From Agrostemma githago (Eukaryota; Streptophyta; Magnoliopsida; Caryophyllales; Caryophyllaceae): DNA of 64,000 nt. The position numbers were made by a program, and so were the translations under genes. Every line of letters begins with the position of its first letter. Positions within the stretch are counted from its first letter, which is position 1. The notes under the pieces were generated by a model. That model was given only the letters and a program-made list of their open reading frames with translations. It made no database searches and had not been told where the DNA came from. Of this stretch, positions 19,786 to 32,698 are shown piece after piece. The stretch covers positions 32,444,771 through 32,508,770 of the forward strand of contig OY288257.1 in NCBI GenBank assembly GCA_958450325.1, in the 5' to 3' direction.

Positions 19786-21421
19786 TGATGGGAGGGATTT
19801 GTCGTGAATCCCAACCGTCAAATAAAACCGGCAAAACCTAACTAGGGTAGCTAGGGTAAGTCGGGTCGAATCCACAGGGATGGGAGGTCGGACTAGGGTA
19901 TGCTACGGTCTAGGACTAGGTTCGAGACAAGCTATTCTAAGGAGGGGGAGACTAGGACTAAGCTAGGTCTAAAGCAAGAAAACAATCAAAGGAAAGGGGC
20001 TAGGATTAGGTCGGGGTCAAACGGGTAATGGAATGGTCAAGGGAGAACTAGAGTGAAGGAGGTAGTAGGGTAATCTAGGTAATGCCCGGGCTCTCGCAAC
20101 TTAGACTCACCTAGAGGTTCCACCTAAAACCCACCTTGGCGACACAAACGACAAACGGGGTTACTAGCGTGATATCGGGGCCTAGGTCACATCCGGGCTC
20201 TCGCAACTTAGACCGACCTAAGCGCCGTCCTCACCAGGCTCTCGCAACTTAATGTGGGAACCAAACCCACAAACAAACTATCACCCACAAGAGAAAAGGC
20301 AAGAAAACAAGCATATGCACATACTAGTCATTCAAGCATTTCAACAAACATGTGATATGCATCAAACCAAGGGGAAACCCAAATCTTCCACCAACATCTC
20401 CAACAATCCCTTTAATCATCCAATTAACACCCTAATCGCCTTACTAACCCTAGCAAGGATCTACTCTAACATATCTATACTAAAACTAACACTAATAAGA
20501 TGAGCCAAAACAACAATCAAAACAAACATGAAGAAACTAACAAGAACTATGAACTATGAACAATACATTCAACAAAGAATCAAACTTTAAAGAAAGAACA
20601 AGGATTAAGAGAAAGGAAAAGAAGATTATACCATACTAGAAGATGAAAAGAAGAAAGAAACTTGCATAAATGGAAGAACTCAAAACAAACATCCAAGTTT
20701 GTCAAGCTTGGTGGAGATCTTGAGGAATTCCCAAATTACCAGCACTAATCTAAGATTAATGATAATCTAAAGACTAATCTACACTAATCTATGCTAAAAC
20801 TATCTAGGGTTTAGTGTCTAATGAAGTGCATAACATAAGATTAGATGAGATGGTGTCTTAATACAAGAGGGGGGTATATATAGGGTTACAAGTGGAAAGG
20901 AGAAGAAACAATGAAGCGCGGGTCTGAACTGGGCTCATCCCGGTCGGGATGAGTTGGTCCCGATCGGGATGAGGTGGTCCCGATCGGGATGAACTCATCC
21001 CGGTCGGGATGGACCCAAGACAGTATCTCTTCCTTTTGTGCACCCCATCCTGGACGGGATAAGGCCTTCCCGACCGGGTTGGGTCTCGTAGGCCTCCAAT
21101 AAGAACTTTTTGGTCCCTCCTTGATTCTCATGGGCTTCCCATCGACTCTCGGAACTCGGGATCGGGTCTCGTAATCTCGGGATTGGGTCCCAAGGTCTCG
21201 GGGTCGACTCCAAGGCATCGAGTGATCGTCCCTTTACTCCGTTGGCTCCAAAATGTGTATGTATCGAGTCGGAATCGCTCCAACTCTTCCAAATCGGTCT
21301 CGAGAACCTGAAACGAACTAAAGGAAGCATAAGAAGCCCCTAAACAGCTCCCAAGGAGCGATTCTACAAGGAAAATGGGACCAAAACACTACAAAATAGG
21401 CACTACAAACTACACTTATCA
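19786..21421 (-). repeat. Element A left (3') LTR
   Basis: On the plus strand it runs TGATGGGAGGG to CACTTATCA, 1636 bp; on the minus strand it starts TGATAAGTGTAG like E and H. It has the U5 block at 19847-19884, a minus-strand TATATATA at 20875-20882 and a palindrome array upstream of it. Its right neighbour is the PPT complement at 21422. Confidence 0.9.
20935..21084. repeat. Palindrome array, A left LTR
   Basis: Six CATCCCGGTCGGGATG-type palindromes lie here, directly upstream (minus strand) of the TATA box at 20875-20882. The right LTR of A has the same array at 42869-43016 with its TATA box at 42808-42815. Confidence 0.9.
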
Positions 21422-22464
21422 ACTCCCCCACACTTAACCCTTACTCGCCCTCGAGTAAGCACATACTATCTACTAAACTATCCGAGTGGGTATTACCGCA
21501 CCCTACGCCCCTTCAAATCACACGAGTGCACTTAGAGGAAAAGTGCACTCCGCAAAGCAAGTCGGGTCTTGCGACAAAACTGTGGATGCAACCGGACACC
21601 AAACACACAAACAAACAAATAATCGGTTGCATCCAAAAGAAACAAATACCGCTTCCCTCAACAAAGCGGTGAAAAGACACTGGTTTAGGACTCAAGGCAA
21701 GTAACAACATTCCCAACCTAATCATATAAATCGAGATGAACTAAACCCTAATAGTATGAAGATAAAGCAACAAAAACGTTGGTAACTTACCTAGGTCCTC
21801 CTAACTTTCTAAAAACGTACTACGGGACGATCGGCGGAGTGGAAAAGGATGAACCACGGTGTTAGTCGACACTGTAGGTAAGTGAAGACCCGCCCCCTTT
21901 AGCGTGAGCCAAGAGGGTCGTCCCATGTCTAAAACCGCCTAACTAGTCCAAGTAAAAAGGTGGAAATATGCAAAATGAGGGAAGACCGACTCTTGCCGCT
22001 ATCATCCTTCCTAGGGACTCGGTCCTTTGGTAGGCTCTTCACGGTAAAAGTCGGAAAAAGGCTTATTATTTTGAGAGGTAGGGGTTATTTTTGTGAATCG
22101 GGTTTTCTTTTGGCATTTTCTCTTTTCTTTTGCATTTTTGTTTTGTTTTGCCATGCCATTCTTTTTCTTCTTTTCTATTTTCTTTTTGGCTTTTGTGCCT
22201 TTTCTTTTTCTTCATTCTTTTCTTTCTTTCATTTTCTTTCATTTTCTTTTCTTTGCCCTTTTGGCTTGATTTGGCTTTTTGGCATTTCTTTGTATGACAA
22301 GAAAGGGAGAATTCAACAAATTGCAACTTATTGTGTGGATATGTGTGGGAGGTAGGTAAATGGGTAAGTCGGGGGTCGCGATCCCTCTTCAAACCCACAA
22401 AAAAGGGGGGAACTTGGACTAGTCGAGCAATCCTAAACATGGTCACCTAAGGGACGAGACTCGG
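21422..22464 (-). other. Element A PPT and 3' region, part 1
   Basis: The complement of 21437-21422 is TTAAGTGTGGGGGAGT, the terminal PPT. To the right lies the A 3' non-coding region, with a sense-strand purine-rich tract (plus-strand pyrimidines at about 22100-22265). It breaks at 22464 by insertion of B and resumes at 38309. No coding sequence is supported. Confidence 0.85.
22460..22464. repeat. Target-site duplication of B (left)
   Basis: CTCGG at 22460-22464 recurs at 38304-38308 right after B. The intact copy A' has the join GACTCGGTAACC once at about 44408-44419. Confidence 0.95.
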
Positions 22465-22852
22465 TGTAGACACCCGCATTTTGACTGCCACGTGTCTATG
22501 GTAGTCTCCGAAAAAAACACCCGATGATGATCGGACGCAAACGTGACTTAGTATACTCGGATTTGGGCTCGGAATTCATAATATCCGACATGGACTTTTT
22601 AGCGGAGTAAAATCTCACAAAACAGACCTCAATTTCAGGCCCAGTGGGTCGTTCCGAGTCAAATGAGACTAATTTGGGGCAAAACCGACACCAAAAATAA
22701 TTCCCGTCGTTTGGCGACCGGGTCAAAACCCGGTCAAAGACGAAACCGTCTCATAAGTCAACCAAGTTCAGATTGGCGCACAAATCAAAATTCAAAAAAG
22801 TAACCAAATCAACAAAGTCAAAACTTCCCTATTTTGGCTCAACCGTTTGACC

Positions 22853-22963
22853 CACTCGATCGAGTGGATTGACCCCACTCGATCGAGTGGAGCCTCTTTT
22901 ACCCGGGTTTGGCTCGTTTGCGAAGGCACTCGATCGAGTGCACTAGGGCCACTCGATCGAGTG
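22853..22963. repeat. CACTCGATCGAGTG palindromes upstream of B TATA
   Basis: Four perfect 14-bp palindromes CACTCGATCGAGTG lie at 22853-22866, 22876-22889, 22927-22940 and 22950-22963. The sequence between them is unrelated. The TATA box starts 24 bp after the last. The 3' LTR repeats this at 36123-36233. Confidence 0.95.
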
Positions 22964-22986
22964 CCCCTATGTCGAGGGGTGAAGTC

Positions 22987-22994
22987 TATAAATA
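22987..22994 (+). promoter_or_regulatory. B LTR TATA box
   Basis: TATAAATA is a canonical plant TATA box, placed just after the palindrome cluster. It should set the start of the genomic RNA about 30 bp downstream, near the C run. Confidence 0.75.
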
Positions 22995-23917
22995 CCGCTT
23001 CACCCCCCCCCCCCCCCATGCATTTCACCTTTTTTTTTCACTTTTTCACCCTACAATTTCAGTCACCTTTTACCCTACTACAACCCTACATACCTACACT
23101 ACAAACCCTAAGCAAAAAACACCATTTCCGAGCCTCCTTGACCCTCGGAAATCGACACACACACACACACACACATCCATACACACCATAACTCACATAC
23201 GTACTCGATACTCCCAAGCCTTGTCGCTATTCACGAGCCTATTTCCGAGATTTACACTAGCATGTATGTTGAGGGTGTCTTAAACCCCTTTTCTATCTCT
23301 TTTCTATACCGTTTTTATGTACATTTTTGCATTATTGTATCGTAGTAACACTAGCTTTTTCATATTTTCGCGTTTCTATTTTTTTGCATCTTTATTTCGT
23401 TTCGTCATTTTCTTTTTCTATTACTAACGTCATTAATCATACCGCGTATATATAATATTAACATCAAAAGTCGGTTTTAAAACGTTGGACTACGATGATC
23501 ACTTTTGGTCCGTCTAATCCCTTTACGAGCAACGACGCAGGTGGAGCCCTTTCGAGGAGCCCCGCCCCAATGTACTCAAGGGCGTGACGTGATCGTGATC
23601 CGTCGTAGTTGAACGTATTTAATACCATTTCCATAATTGGTTCGAGACCCGTTGACACGAATACCGACATCACATAACCCGAAAGGGTTAGTTTCGATGT
23701 CGTGACGTAGAGGGATGCATCTCGTCACTAATTCAAAATTTCCTAATCTAACGATAAAATATTTCCACAAAATCCCGATGACGGTATTATATTCGTTCAT
23801 ACACGATTATAGTACCGGAGGTCGAGCTAAGTACGAATCGTGCAATATTCGTATTTGGTTAGGCCGACTATCGATTTCAAGTCATAAAACAAAGCGAGTT
23901 ACCACTCGTACAGGGGG

Positions 23918-24026
23918 CACTCGACCGAGTGCCATAGGCCACTCGATCGAGTAGCACCCCAAAAAAGGGTCAGTAGCCACGTTAAACGTGCACTCGACCG
24001 AGTCACACCACCACTCGGTCGAGTGG
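23918..24026. repeat. Second palindrome cluster in B LTR
   Basis: Four variants of the same palindrome (CACTCGACCGAGTG, CACTCGATCGAGTA, CACTCGACCGAGTC, CACTCGGTCGAGTG) lie about 950 bp downstream of the first cluster, in the transcribed part of the LTR. They are less perfect than the upstream four. Confidence 0.9.
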
Positions 24027-25039
24027 GTCCTGTAACCCACAAAGCCGAGGGGTTTGACCCATAATTCAAACCCCGACCCTTTTATCGACTTTAGTCATCA
24101 CGTGCAAAGACGATCACGTGACTATCCTATTTCCAAAACTATACACATCACGACACGTAGAACGACTTTGACCACTTTGACGTGATAAGTCGGGACAAGA
24201 CTACGGGATGTGAGATTAGGCTAGCAATATGCCACAGTCTCATGTTCTCGTCCTTCGTTTAATATGCTACATAATGCGTATTTAATCGGGGTTAGTCCGT
24301 CTACATATTTTCGCGGTCTAGTTTGCATACGGGTCCGTCCCTCTCATTATATTGCGCTATTTTTTATTCCGTTTATTATTTTATTTACGTAATGTTGTAT
24401 TGTGAATTCCGGGTTGTATTTCCGCCCGTGTAATTTGTATGTTATTTCTATTTATTTTCGAGCTTTGTTTATTTAATTGCTTTTACGCTTTATAAATGAA
24501 CCTCGCATGCTAAATCATTTCGACAAATAATCAAGATGCATTAAATGACGTAGCAAATCAATAATTCACATGCTTAGCCCGAAAACGCTGTTTGCATATC
24601 ATTTAATTATTTTACTAGCGCGCGTACACGAACACGAACGATGTCTTAGTAGAGGCCGCCATGTGCGGGCGGGGTTGGGTGTCCTTAGTGGGCTTCCCAA
24701 CACGTACCCTCACCCCTTACTCAGAACCTTTGGTTTCCGGATGTCCGAAACCCTTGGCGCACGAGAGTCATTCTTTACACGATTACCGGTATAGATGGTA
24801 TCGGTATCGCAATGCAAAGGGACGAGCCCCATGAACTCTGAATCGGAGTGGGCTTACTTTGTGTATCGCCCATGACGACATAGAGTGGGCCCGTATGGTT
24901 CCGAATAACCACAAAATTCGGTGGCGACTCCATTTTGACTTAAATTTCGAACCCGAGAACAATCTCACCACGAGATTCATTTGCCTACCCAAACCCGCGC
25001 TTCGCCGCGTCGGGGTGGACCTACGTCATGTCCACAATT

Positions 25040-25057
25040 TGGCGACTCCGCTGGGGA
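25040..25057 (+). other. B primer-binding site
   Basis: TGGCGACTCCGCTGGGGA lies 3 bp after the LTR. Ending in the complement of CCA, it looks like a tRNA primer site. A tRNA-Arg primer is usual in the Tat/Ogre group and is my best guess; I could not align the tRNA. Confidence 0.75.
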
Positions 25058-26285
25058 TACCTGATGTACCACATGTCATCGGGGTTCCTAGGGTGAGACT
25101 CGAAGAGAAATCGTTCGTAGATTAGTGTGCGAGCATTAGTTTAATGATTCATGCATAACCCAAATTTGCCCGGGCCGGTTACTTGTGACCGACGTCCCAC
25201 TATACCGCGGTGCATTCCTACATGGGTGCGCTAAAAACATCGATGGTGGAACTCGTCTCGGTTTTGCGGCATGTCCTAAGACCAACTCGGCTTAGGGAGT
25301 CCGTCCATCACATGAGAAAGCCATCGTTGTTGGTATAGACCCTATTTTGACCGACCGAGACTTAGTGTAAAGCATACATGAGCGTCGTTATAATGCTTGT
25401 TTGACTACGTGCTACTTGGTTTCCGTGTCAATTTTCAAAAACCGTCATTTCAAAATTGCATCTTTCCAAAAATACCCACCTTTCGAAAAAAACCCGAAAT
25501 ACTGTCCATTTCGGGACCCGTCTTTCTAAAACGCCCAATTTTGAAAAACCCGAAATGCTGCCCATTTCGGGACTCACCTTTTCAAAATATCCAATTTTCA
25601 AAACTCGGAATGCCGCCGAAATTTAGGATCAATGATTTGACTCAAAATATCCTTTTCTGTAGTCGGCATGCTGTCCGTTTTAATTCTCGAATTTCCACCC
25701 CCACCACCTTGATTTTCGGAATTTTCCATTTCAAAATTCTAATCTCGGTTTTCGAAATTCCGTTTTCAGTTTTCAAAACTCTCGAAAATTCATTCATTTT
25801 TGCATTCAAACCTCAACTTTCAACTTTCCTAAATAAACCTTCCTTATTATAGGACCTACCGTCTATCCGTGTGTCGGGTCTTTTCATAGTATGTAGAGGG
25901 TTTATGGCGTCGAAACTCCGTCGATCTTATATCACGAGTTTCCCCCCTTTCCCGAGTCCGCCTTATCTGTCAAGGTACGACCAAACCGCGTAGGGCATAC
26001 CCCTACAAAGGAAGGTCCGTCCATACACTCGAGTCAAAAGTCTGGGGAGTAATCTAACGTGGACCTTCCTTCGAACGGGACTAGGCCCACAAAGCCGAAA
26101 TCCTAAGGAAATCATACCACCCACGAGTCGTCCGTCTAGATGTCTTTCTCGAGTCTTTTCCACTCAGTCCTTTCTTTTTGGGTCGCTCGGGATGTACTGT
26201 TTCCTTTGATTCAAAGACTGGGTTCGGTTTCTGATTACGTGGTGTTCTTACAGACAGGCCACCATCAACCAGACACACTCGCAGG
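25058..26285 (+). other. B 5' leader with hairpin repeats
   Basis: This 1.2-kb untranslated leader lies between PBS and gag. Two hairpins with arms CCCGAAAT and ATTTCGGG lie at 25493-25515 and 25549-25571, 56 bp apart. Long frames over it are rich in Phe, Pro and Lys with no known domain and look non-coding. Confidence 0.7.
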
Positions 26286-29200
26286 ATGGAAACTGCCTTA
26301 GCTGAACTGAAAACCTCCGTTGATGCAATGATCGAGAAGCAGGCCGACATCGATGCCCAATTGAATGAAATGAGGGCTGGGCAAGTTGCTATCGTCACTC
26401 GATTGGCTTCGGTGGAGCACAGGACTCCTACTACCGGAACTACCGGACCTTTAGCTGAACTGGTTAGCTCGGTCCGCCGACTAGAAGAACAAGTTCATTT
26501 AACTGGGAATAACAACATTCACCGGGAAAACAGTCGGGAGTATAACCCGCTAAGTGACAAGCTGCCTGCAAACCTGAACCTCACCGGTTTGCCTATGTTC
26601 GAAGGGACTGAAGACCCGTTACTACATGTACGGGCCTTCAAGGAGTTCATGGCCATCAAAGGGGTGGACTCCACCATGTTGAAGAACCTCTTTGCGGCGT
26701 CTCTTGAAAAGCACCCTCGGGCCTGGTACTACAGGCTAGACCCGAAGAAATACCCTACATGGGATGATGTGGCCACCGAGTTCGCTCGGAACTATGCTGA
26801 CAGCACCGAGATCCAAACCAAAATGAGATCTCTGGAGGTTATGGCCCAAGAGCCAAAAGAAGGTTTTACCAAATACCTTCAACGCTGGAGGGCTGAGAGT
26901 GTGAAACTGGTCGACAAGCCCAGTGAGAAGACTTTAGTGGAGGCCTTTGTTAAAAACCTCCTCCCATCCTACCGGGTTCACATCCGATATGCTGTCATAC
27001 CCAATTTCACCACCCTTACAGAAATGGGTATGAGGATCGAAGATGATCTGAGACTGGAAGGCCTCACCAAGGCCGCTGCTAAGGGTTACCAAGGGGCTTC
27101 TTCCTCCACAACCAAGCCTCAAGCTGCAACTCGCAGCATTTTCGACGCGGTGAATCTACTAGATACCCCGTCCAAGAGGAACACCCCACCTCGGGTTTTC
27201 ACTGACATAGGTACGACCTATACTTATGCGTTACAAAGGCTATCCTCTAAAGGCCTAATCCAACCGATAGGCCCAACTCCTGAAGTTCCAGTCGAGCGAC
27301 GCTCCAAGAACTACAATGCCCAAGCCTATTGCCAATACCACCGGGGCAATGGGCATGATACCGAGAAGTGCTGGAAGCTGAAGCACTTGATTCAGGACCT
27401 GATCGAAAGCGGTAAAATCCCGCTACCCGGAGATAAGCCCAGCAACAAGGAGAACCCTTTCAGCTCCCACGCCATCTTTACCGGAGAGGTGATTGATTGT
27501 TCTCACCTTATCTCTCCACTTATCCCGCAAGTGAACGGGATCTGGTTCGATGACGAAGACGATGTCTATCTCGCAAAAGGGGAAGCTGTCCCCATCACCG
27601 GCGAGGAGATTCGAAAGACTAAATCTCGAGTCTTAACCAGTAACCACCTTGGTCGTCCCTATCAAGCCACTAGCTCTAGGGACACCCCTATCCCGACAAC
27701 CGTCATTACGGAAGTCGTCCCTGAAGAGCCAACTGCTGAAACGGCTCTTGTGAAACAATTGAAGAAGACCCGAGTTGACCTCACTATATGGCAACTCCTG
27801 GTTAGTTCTCAAGAACATCGGGAAGCACTTACAAAGGCTCTCGATCAAATTAAGGTTGACTCTTTGGTTACCCCTGCTGAGATGGTAGCCACGATCTTGC
27901 CCCACCTAAAGGGCAAGGCTAAGGAAAAAGGACCGGTAATCACTTTCTCCGAAGCCGACCTACCACCATTTGGGGCCACCCATAATCTGGCCCTTTACAT
28001 CACGGTGGTCTGCCGAGGAAAATACCTTCCCATGACCCTATTTGATGACGGGTCTGCTTTGAACGTCCTTCCTCTAAGGACCGCAAAAGCCCTCGGCATT
28101 ACCGAGGCTGACTATGTTCCGACTGCTCAGACCATCCAAGCTTTCGATGGGAGCCCGAAGTCGGTAGCTGGGGCCGTGAAACTGACCATCATCACTGGCC
28201 CGATAGAGAAGGAGCTCGAGTTTCAGGTGATCGATGTCACCTCATCGTTCAACTTGCTCCTGGGTAGGCCTTGGATCCACGCGGTCAAGGCAGTGTCCTC
28301 CACCCTTCATCGAAAGATTAAGATGCCTCTGCTTAACGATGTCATCACTTTAGAGGCAACACCGATGACTGTGGCTAGCTGTAACGCCACGGGACGCACG
28401 GACCTCTGGGGGTTAGATTTTGTGGGGATGATCGAGGAAGAATACCTTTTTAGGCCTTACTTCACTACGAGTATCGACATGATGCTCCAAAACCTAGGGT
28501 ACTTTCCGGGGGCTACCTCTCGACCCGATCTTCCAGCTGGGAAGATCATCGAGGTTCTCAAAGACGAAGAATCTCACTTTGGTCTCGGTTATGACATCAC
28601 CCCAGACAATGTTGTCCGAGCAGGGATCGAAAAGGCCTGCAACATCCTTAAGGGTATCTACTTGAGCCCTTATAGCCCACGGTTGGCTGACTACTTTGTC
28701 ACACCGGTGTTTGGGGCTATCCAGGTTGGTCTATACCAACCCAATGCTATGCAGCTCGGGACCCACTTGGCCCGAGACTGCAACTACATTCCGGATGATG
28801 TGTTCGCCCTCATCCAGTCCAATGGAGCTGAAGATGCTGAGCCCGCTCTAGGGCTACTATTTGGGGAAGACATCGTAGCCCCAACTCCAAAGGAAGACCT
28901 GGTCAACCTGATCCTTCGCAGCAACAGGTTTGACCCGACCAAGCTGATATCGGATGTTGGTTCTGAGACGGGAAACAGGGCCTGGAGGAAGACTGTCAAG
29001 TGGACTGACAGTCAGGGAAGGATCTACAAACTGGTCACCGGAGAGGGAGACATGCCTGAATCTGAGTCTGAGTCCGAGTTTGAGTCGGAGTCTGAGTCAG
29101 AGTCTGAGGTCGAGTCTAGGGAAGTCGGTGCTAGAGTCACTCCTGTAACCCCTCTCCCTTTTATTATTCCTGCTGCTGGCACTTCGGGGTCTGTCCCGAG

Positions 29201-30758
29201 TGCCCTACCTATCCCGCCACTGACCAATGATCAGATGGCTGCTCTCTTTGAGCTGTTCTCCAAATTTTCAATCAATAATAACAACCGTTCTGCTTACGAC
29301 TTGTCTCTTTCAAATTCTGCTTTTAAAAATGTTTTATGCTATGACATTGAGAAACCAGACGAACAGGTACCCTTACCTCCGCATCTGATCGAGCAACTAG
29401 AGCAAAGAGAGTCCCGGAACCCGGTAATCGAAGAAACCGAGTCCATAAATGTGGGAACAACCTTAGAGCCTCAGACACTTAAGATAGGGTTATCCTTAGA
29501 TCCCGAGGAGAAACAACAGTTCGTAAGCCTCCTCCAAGAGTTCAAGGATATCTTCGCATGGTCCTACAAGGACATGCCGGGGATAGACCGGGAAATAGCC
29601 GAGCACCACATACCAATCAAAGATGGGTGCAGACCGGTCAAACAAAAGCTTCGTCGGATGAGGCCCGAATGGTCTCTCAAGGTAAAAGAAGAAGTCGACA
29701 AACAATTCAAAGCCGGCTTCATACAAGTGTCCGAGTATCCGGACTGGGTGGCAAACATCGTGCCGGTTCCTAAAAAGGACGGTAAGGTGCGGGTATGTGT
29801 AGATTTTCGGGATCTTAACAAGGCGAGCCCGAAAGATGATTTTCCGTTACCACACATCGACATACTGGTGGATAACACGGCCGATCATACCCTTCTGTCA
29901 TTCATGGACGGGTATGCCGGGTATAATCAAATCAAGATGGCGGAAGAAGACATGAGTAAGACTACCTTCACCACACCCTGGGGTACTTACTGCTATACCG
30001 TCATGCCTTTCGGTCTCATTAATGCCGGGGCCACATATCAAAGGACTGCTACCACTTTATTGCACGACATGATGCATAAAGAGGTAGAAGTTTACGTAGA
30101 CGACATGATCGTCAAATCCAAAGAACGGGACGGTCACATCACCGCCCCAAGAAAGTTTTTCACCCGATTGCGCAAATACAACATGAGGTTAAACCCTCAA
30201 AAGTGCAGTTTCGGGGTAACATCAGGCAAATTACTGGGTCATATCGTTAGCCAACGAGGTATCGAAGTCGACCCAGCTAAAATCAAAGGCATTACTGAGA
30301 TGCAACCTCCTAAAACCGAAAAAGAAATAAGGGGATTCCTCGGGAAAGTCCAGTACATCAGTCGGTTCATTTCCAAACTAACCATGGTGTGTGAACCAAT
30401 TTTCAAGAAACTGAAAGTGGGAGAACGGGTACTATGGGATGACAAGTGCCAAACTGCTTTCGACAAGATCAAGGAAATTCTGTCTGCTCCGCCAGTCTTA
30501 ATGCCACCTCAACCCGGTTTGCCTCTGTCGTTATACCTAACGACGACCGAGACAGCCATGGGGGCTATGCTGGCTCAGACAGTTGACTCCGAAGAAAGAG
30601 CCATTTACTACATCAGCAAAAAGTTTTTAGAGTATGAGTGCAAATATACCATGCTCGAAAAGACGTGTTTGGCTCTAGTTTGGGCCACTAAGAAGCTTCG
30701 GCATTATATGCTCAGTTACGAGGTCCACGTGCTATCCAAGATGGACCCCATCAAATAA
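26286..30758 (+). pseudogene. B gag-protease-RT polyprotein (nonsense-truncated)
   Basis: ATG 26286 opens 1490 codons. The N-terminus is coiled-coil-like (METALAELKTSVDAMIEKQ). The capsid/retrotransposon-gag part (residues ~105-235) has FEGTEDPLLHVRAFKEFM. The knuckle CQYHRGNGHDTEKC is near residue 349. The aspartic protease has LFDDGSALNVLP near 586. A Glu/Ser-rich linker (about 29055-29120) follows. RT has VCVDFRDLNKASP (~1168), YCYTVMPFGLINA and the catalytic YVDDM (~1268). The first RNase H begins near 1415. TAA at 30756-30758 follows KMDPIK; the same frame continues beyond with conserved sequence, so this is a point nonsense mutation. It would remove RNase H and integrase. Confidence 0.93.
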
Positions 30759-31535
30759 ATCTTCGAGAAGCCCGTTCTCAACGGCCGAATCTCTAGATGG
30801 ACTCTAATGCTGGCAGAGTTCGACTTAAAGTTTGTACCGTTAAAAGCTATTAAAGGTCGAGTAGTAGCTGAATTTCTCGCCGATAGCCCGATAACCGAAG
30901 AAGGACACACCGACACTTGGTCCTTCCCAGACGAAGATATTTTCCATACTGATACTGAAACATGGGATTTATACTTCGACGGTGCATCTAATTTTCGAGG
31001 GTTCGGAGTCGGGATCCTCCTAATTTCACCAAAAGGGGAACATACTCCCGTCTCCATCAAACTGTACTTTGATGTTACCAATAATGCAGCAGAGTACGAA
31101 GCGTGTATTTACGGGCTACAAGCCGCCGCCAATCTGGGAATTACAAATCTTCGGGTACATGGTGACTCATCCTTGGTCATTAACCAAGCACTTCAAAAAT
31201 GGAAAACTCGAAATGCTAATCTCGTGGCCTACCAGGCACGAGTACGGGATCTCGACAAACAATTCCAAAAGGTAGAATACATATATCTGCCCCGGGAAGA
31301 AAATCAGTTCGCAGATGCACTCTCAAAATTGGCATCTTTACTGAATATTCCAGACAACGTGGCTAGTATGCCAATTTGCGTCGAAAGACGGTCCGAGCCA
31401 GCATACATCTGCGACATTGAAGACATTGAGTTAACTGATCCCGAACCATGGTACCAAGCTGTGTTAAAATACCTGACAAACGGAGAATATCCTCCCGGGA
31501 TGGAAGGTCGAGCCAAGAAGCCTTACGGAGGCTAG
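30759..31535 (+). pseudogene. B second RNase H (archaeal-type)
   Basis: In frame with the polyprotein after its stop, this segment has GRISRWTLMLAEFDLKF, ending the gypsy RNase H. Then comes a second RNase H fold with WDLYFDGASNFRGFGVGI, NNAAEYEACIYGL, RVHGDSSLVINQ and REENQFADALSKLA. The acidic residues of the RNase H active site (D, E, D, D) are present. Such a duplicated RNase H is a mark of the Tat lineage. Near 31520 a 1-nt loss shifts the frame, and the frame ends at 31535 while integrase goes on in another. Confidence 0.88.
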
Positions 31536-32698
31536 CCACCCAGTTCATCCGCACCGACGACGGACAGCTGTACAAGAAAATGGCACAGGGGGCTCTTCTC
31601 CTTTGTGTTGACAAGTATAAGGCTGAAAAGGTTATGGCCGAAGTACATGATGGTGAGAACGGCCCACACATGAATGCCCACATGCTGGTCCGGAAAATCA
31701 TGAGGCTCGGTTATTATTGGAATACCATGGAAGCCGATTGCCGGTCGTATGTCAAACATTGTCATAACTGTCAAATCTTTGGCAATGTGCAACATATGCC
31801 GTCATCACTGCTGTATACCATGACGTCACCCTGGCCATTCTCAACATGGGGTATCGACATAATCGGGAAAATAAATCCCTCTGGTACCGGTGGGCACTGC
31901 TTTATTTTGGTAGCTATCGACTATTTCACCAAATGGGTCGAAGCTGAATCATATCGCATTCTCAATGCCAAACATGTCGCCAAGTTCATCCAAAACAAGA
32001 TAATATGTCGATATGGGATTCCGTCTGAATTCATCAGTGATCACGGGACTCACTTTCAAGCCGAGACTGCGGCCCTACTGACCAAATATAAAATCCAAAG
32101 GCATACTTCCTCGCCTTACCGTCCCCAAACAAATGGAGCAGTAGAGGCGGCTAACAAAACAATTGTCACCATACTCAAAAAGATGGCTGATAATTACCGG
32201 GACTGGCCCGACAAAATACCTTTTGCCCTATGGGGATATCGAACGTCAATTCGCACCGCAACCGGGGCGACACCATATTACCTAACCTATGGGATGGAGG
32301 CAGTCCAACCAGTCGAGCTGGAGGTACCGTCCCTCAGAATTCTGCTAGAAAGTCAAGTACCCGAAGCTGACTGGGTTCGAGCACGATATGACTCGTTGGT
32401 TCTACTAGACGAACGGCGGTCTCGTGCCCTCAATAATATCCAAATATATCAGAAGAGGATCCAACGGGCCTTCAACAAGAGGGTAAGGCCCAGGAACATT
32501 AAGGAAGGCGATCTAGTCCTCAAATTTATTCGAGCTCTACTACCAGTTGACCCGAGGGGAAAATTGAAACCCAATTGGGCTGGGCCATATCTGGTGAAAA
32601 AAATCCTATCGGGGGGAGCGGTGATGCTGACAGACCTGGACGGGAACGAGTTTGTCAACCCTACCAACCTGGACCAGCTGAAGCGTTACTACCCTTAG
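31520..32698 (+). pseudogene. B integrase
   Basis: After the frameshift near 31520 the reading frame runs to a stop at 32698. The zinc-binding N-domain has His-His-Cys-Cys in HMNAHM ... HCHNCQ. The catalytic core has WGIDIIGKI, FISDHGTHFQ and PQTNGAVEAANK, supplying the D, D and E triad. The C-terminal part has KEGDLVLKF and GPYLVKKIL, as in gypsy integrases. There is no chromodomain, as expected for Tat. It would insert element DNA in the nucleus. It can only be made here with frameshift and readthrough, so the copy is likely inactive in cis. Confidence 0.9.

Larger units (their letters stand above)
22465..25036 (+). repeat. B 5' LTR
   Basis: It starts TGTAGACACCCGC and ends CATGTCCACA, 2572 bp. 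It holds two palindrome clusters (22853-22963 and 23918-24026), TATAAATA at 22987-22994, a C run near 23003 and an (AC)n microsatellite near 23156. It contains no supported gene. Confidence 0.95.

Noticed and set aside
20935..21330. Overlapping Pro/Arg/Asp-rich frames across palindrome arrays (also at 13433-13792, 39556-40011, 45662-46117)
   Set aside because: Palindromes with CCCGAYCGGGA read as PDRDG/SRSG in several frames on both strands; the openness comes from the repeats.
23003..23180. C run and (AC)n tract as functional sites
   Set aside because: Simple repeats that differ in length between the B LTRs; no further support.
25397..25852. 151-codon ORF in the B leader as an extra Ogre-type ORF1
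   Set aside because: Composition is repetitive Phe/Pro/Lys from hairpin repeats, no domain is seen, and Ogre ORF1 is much longer.
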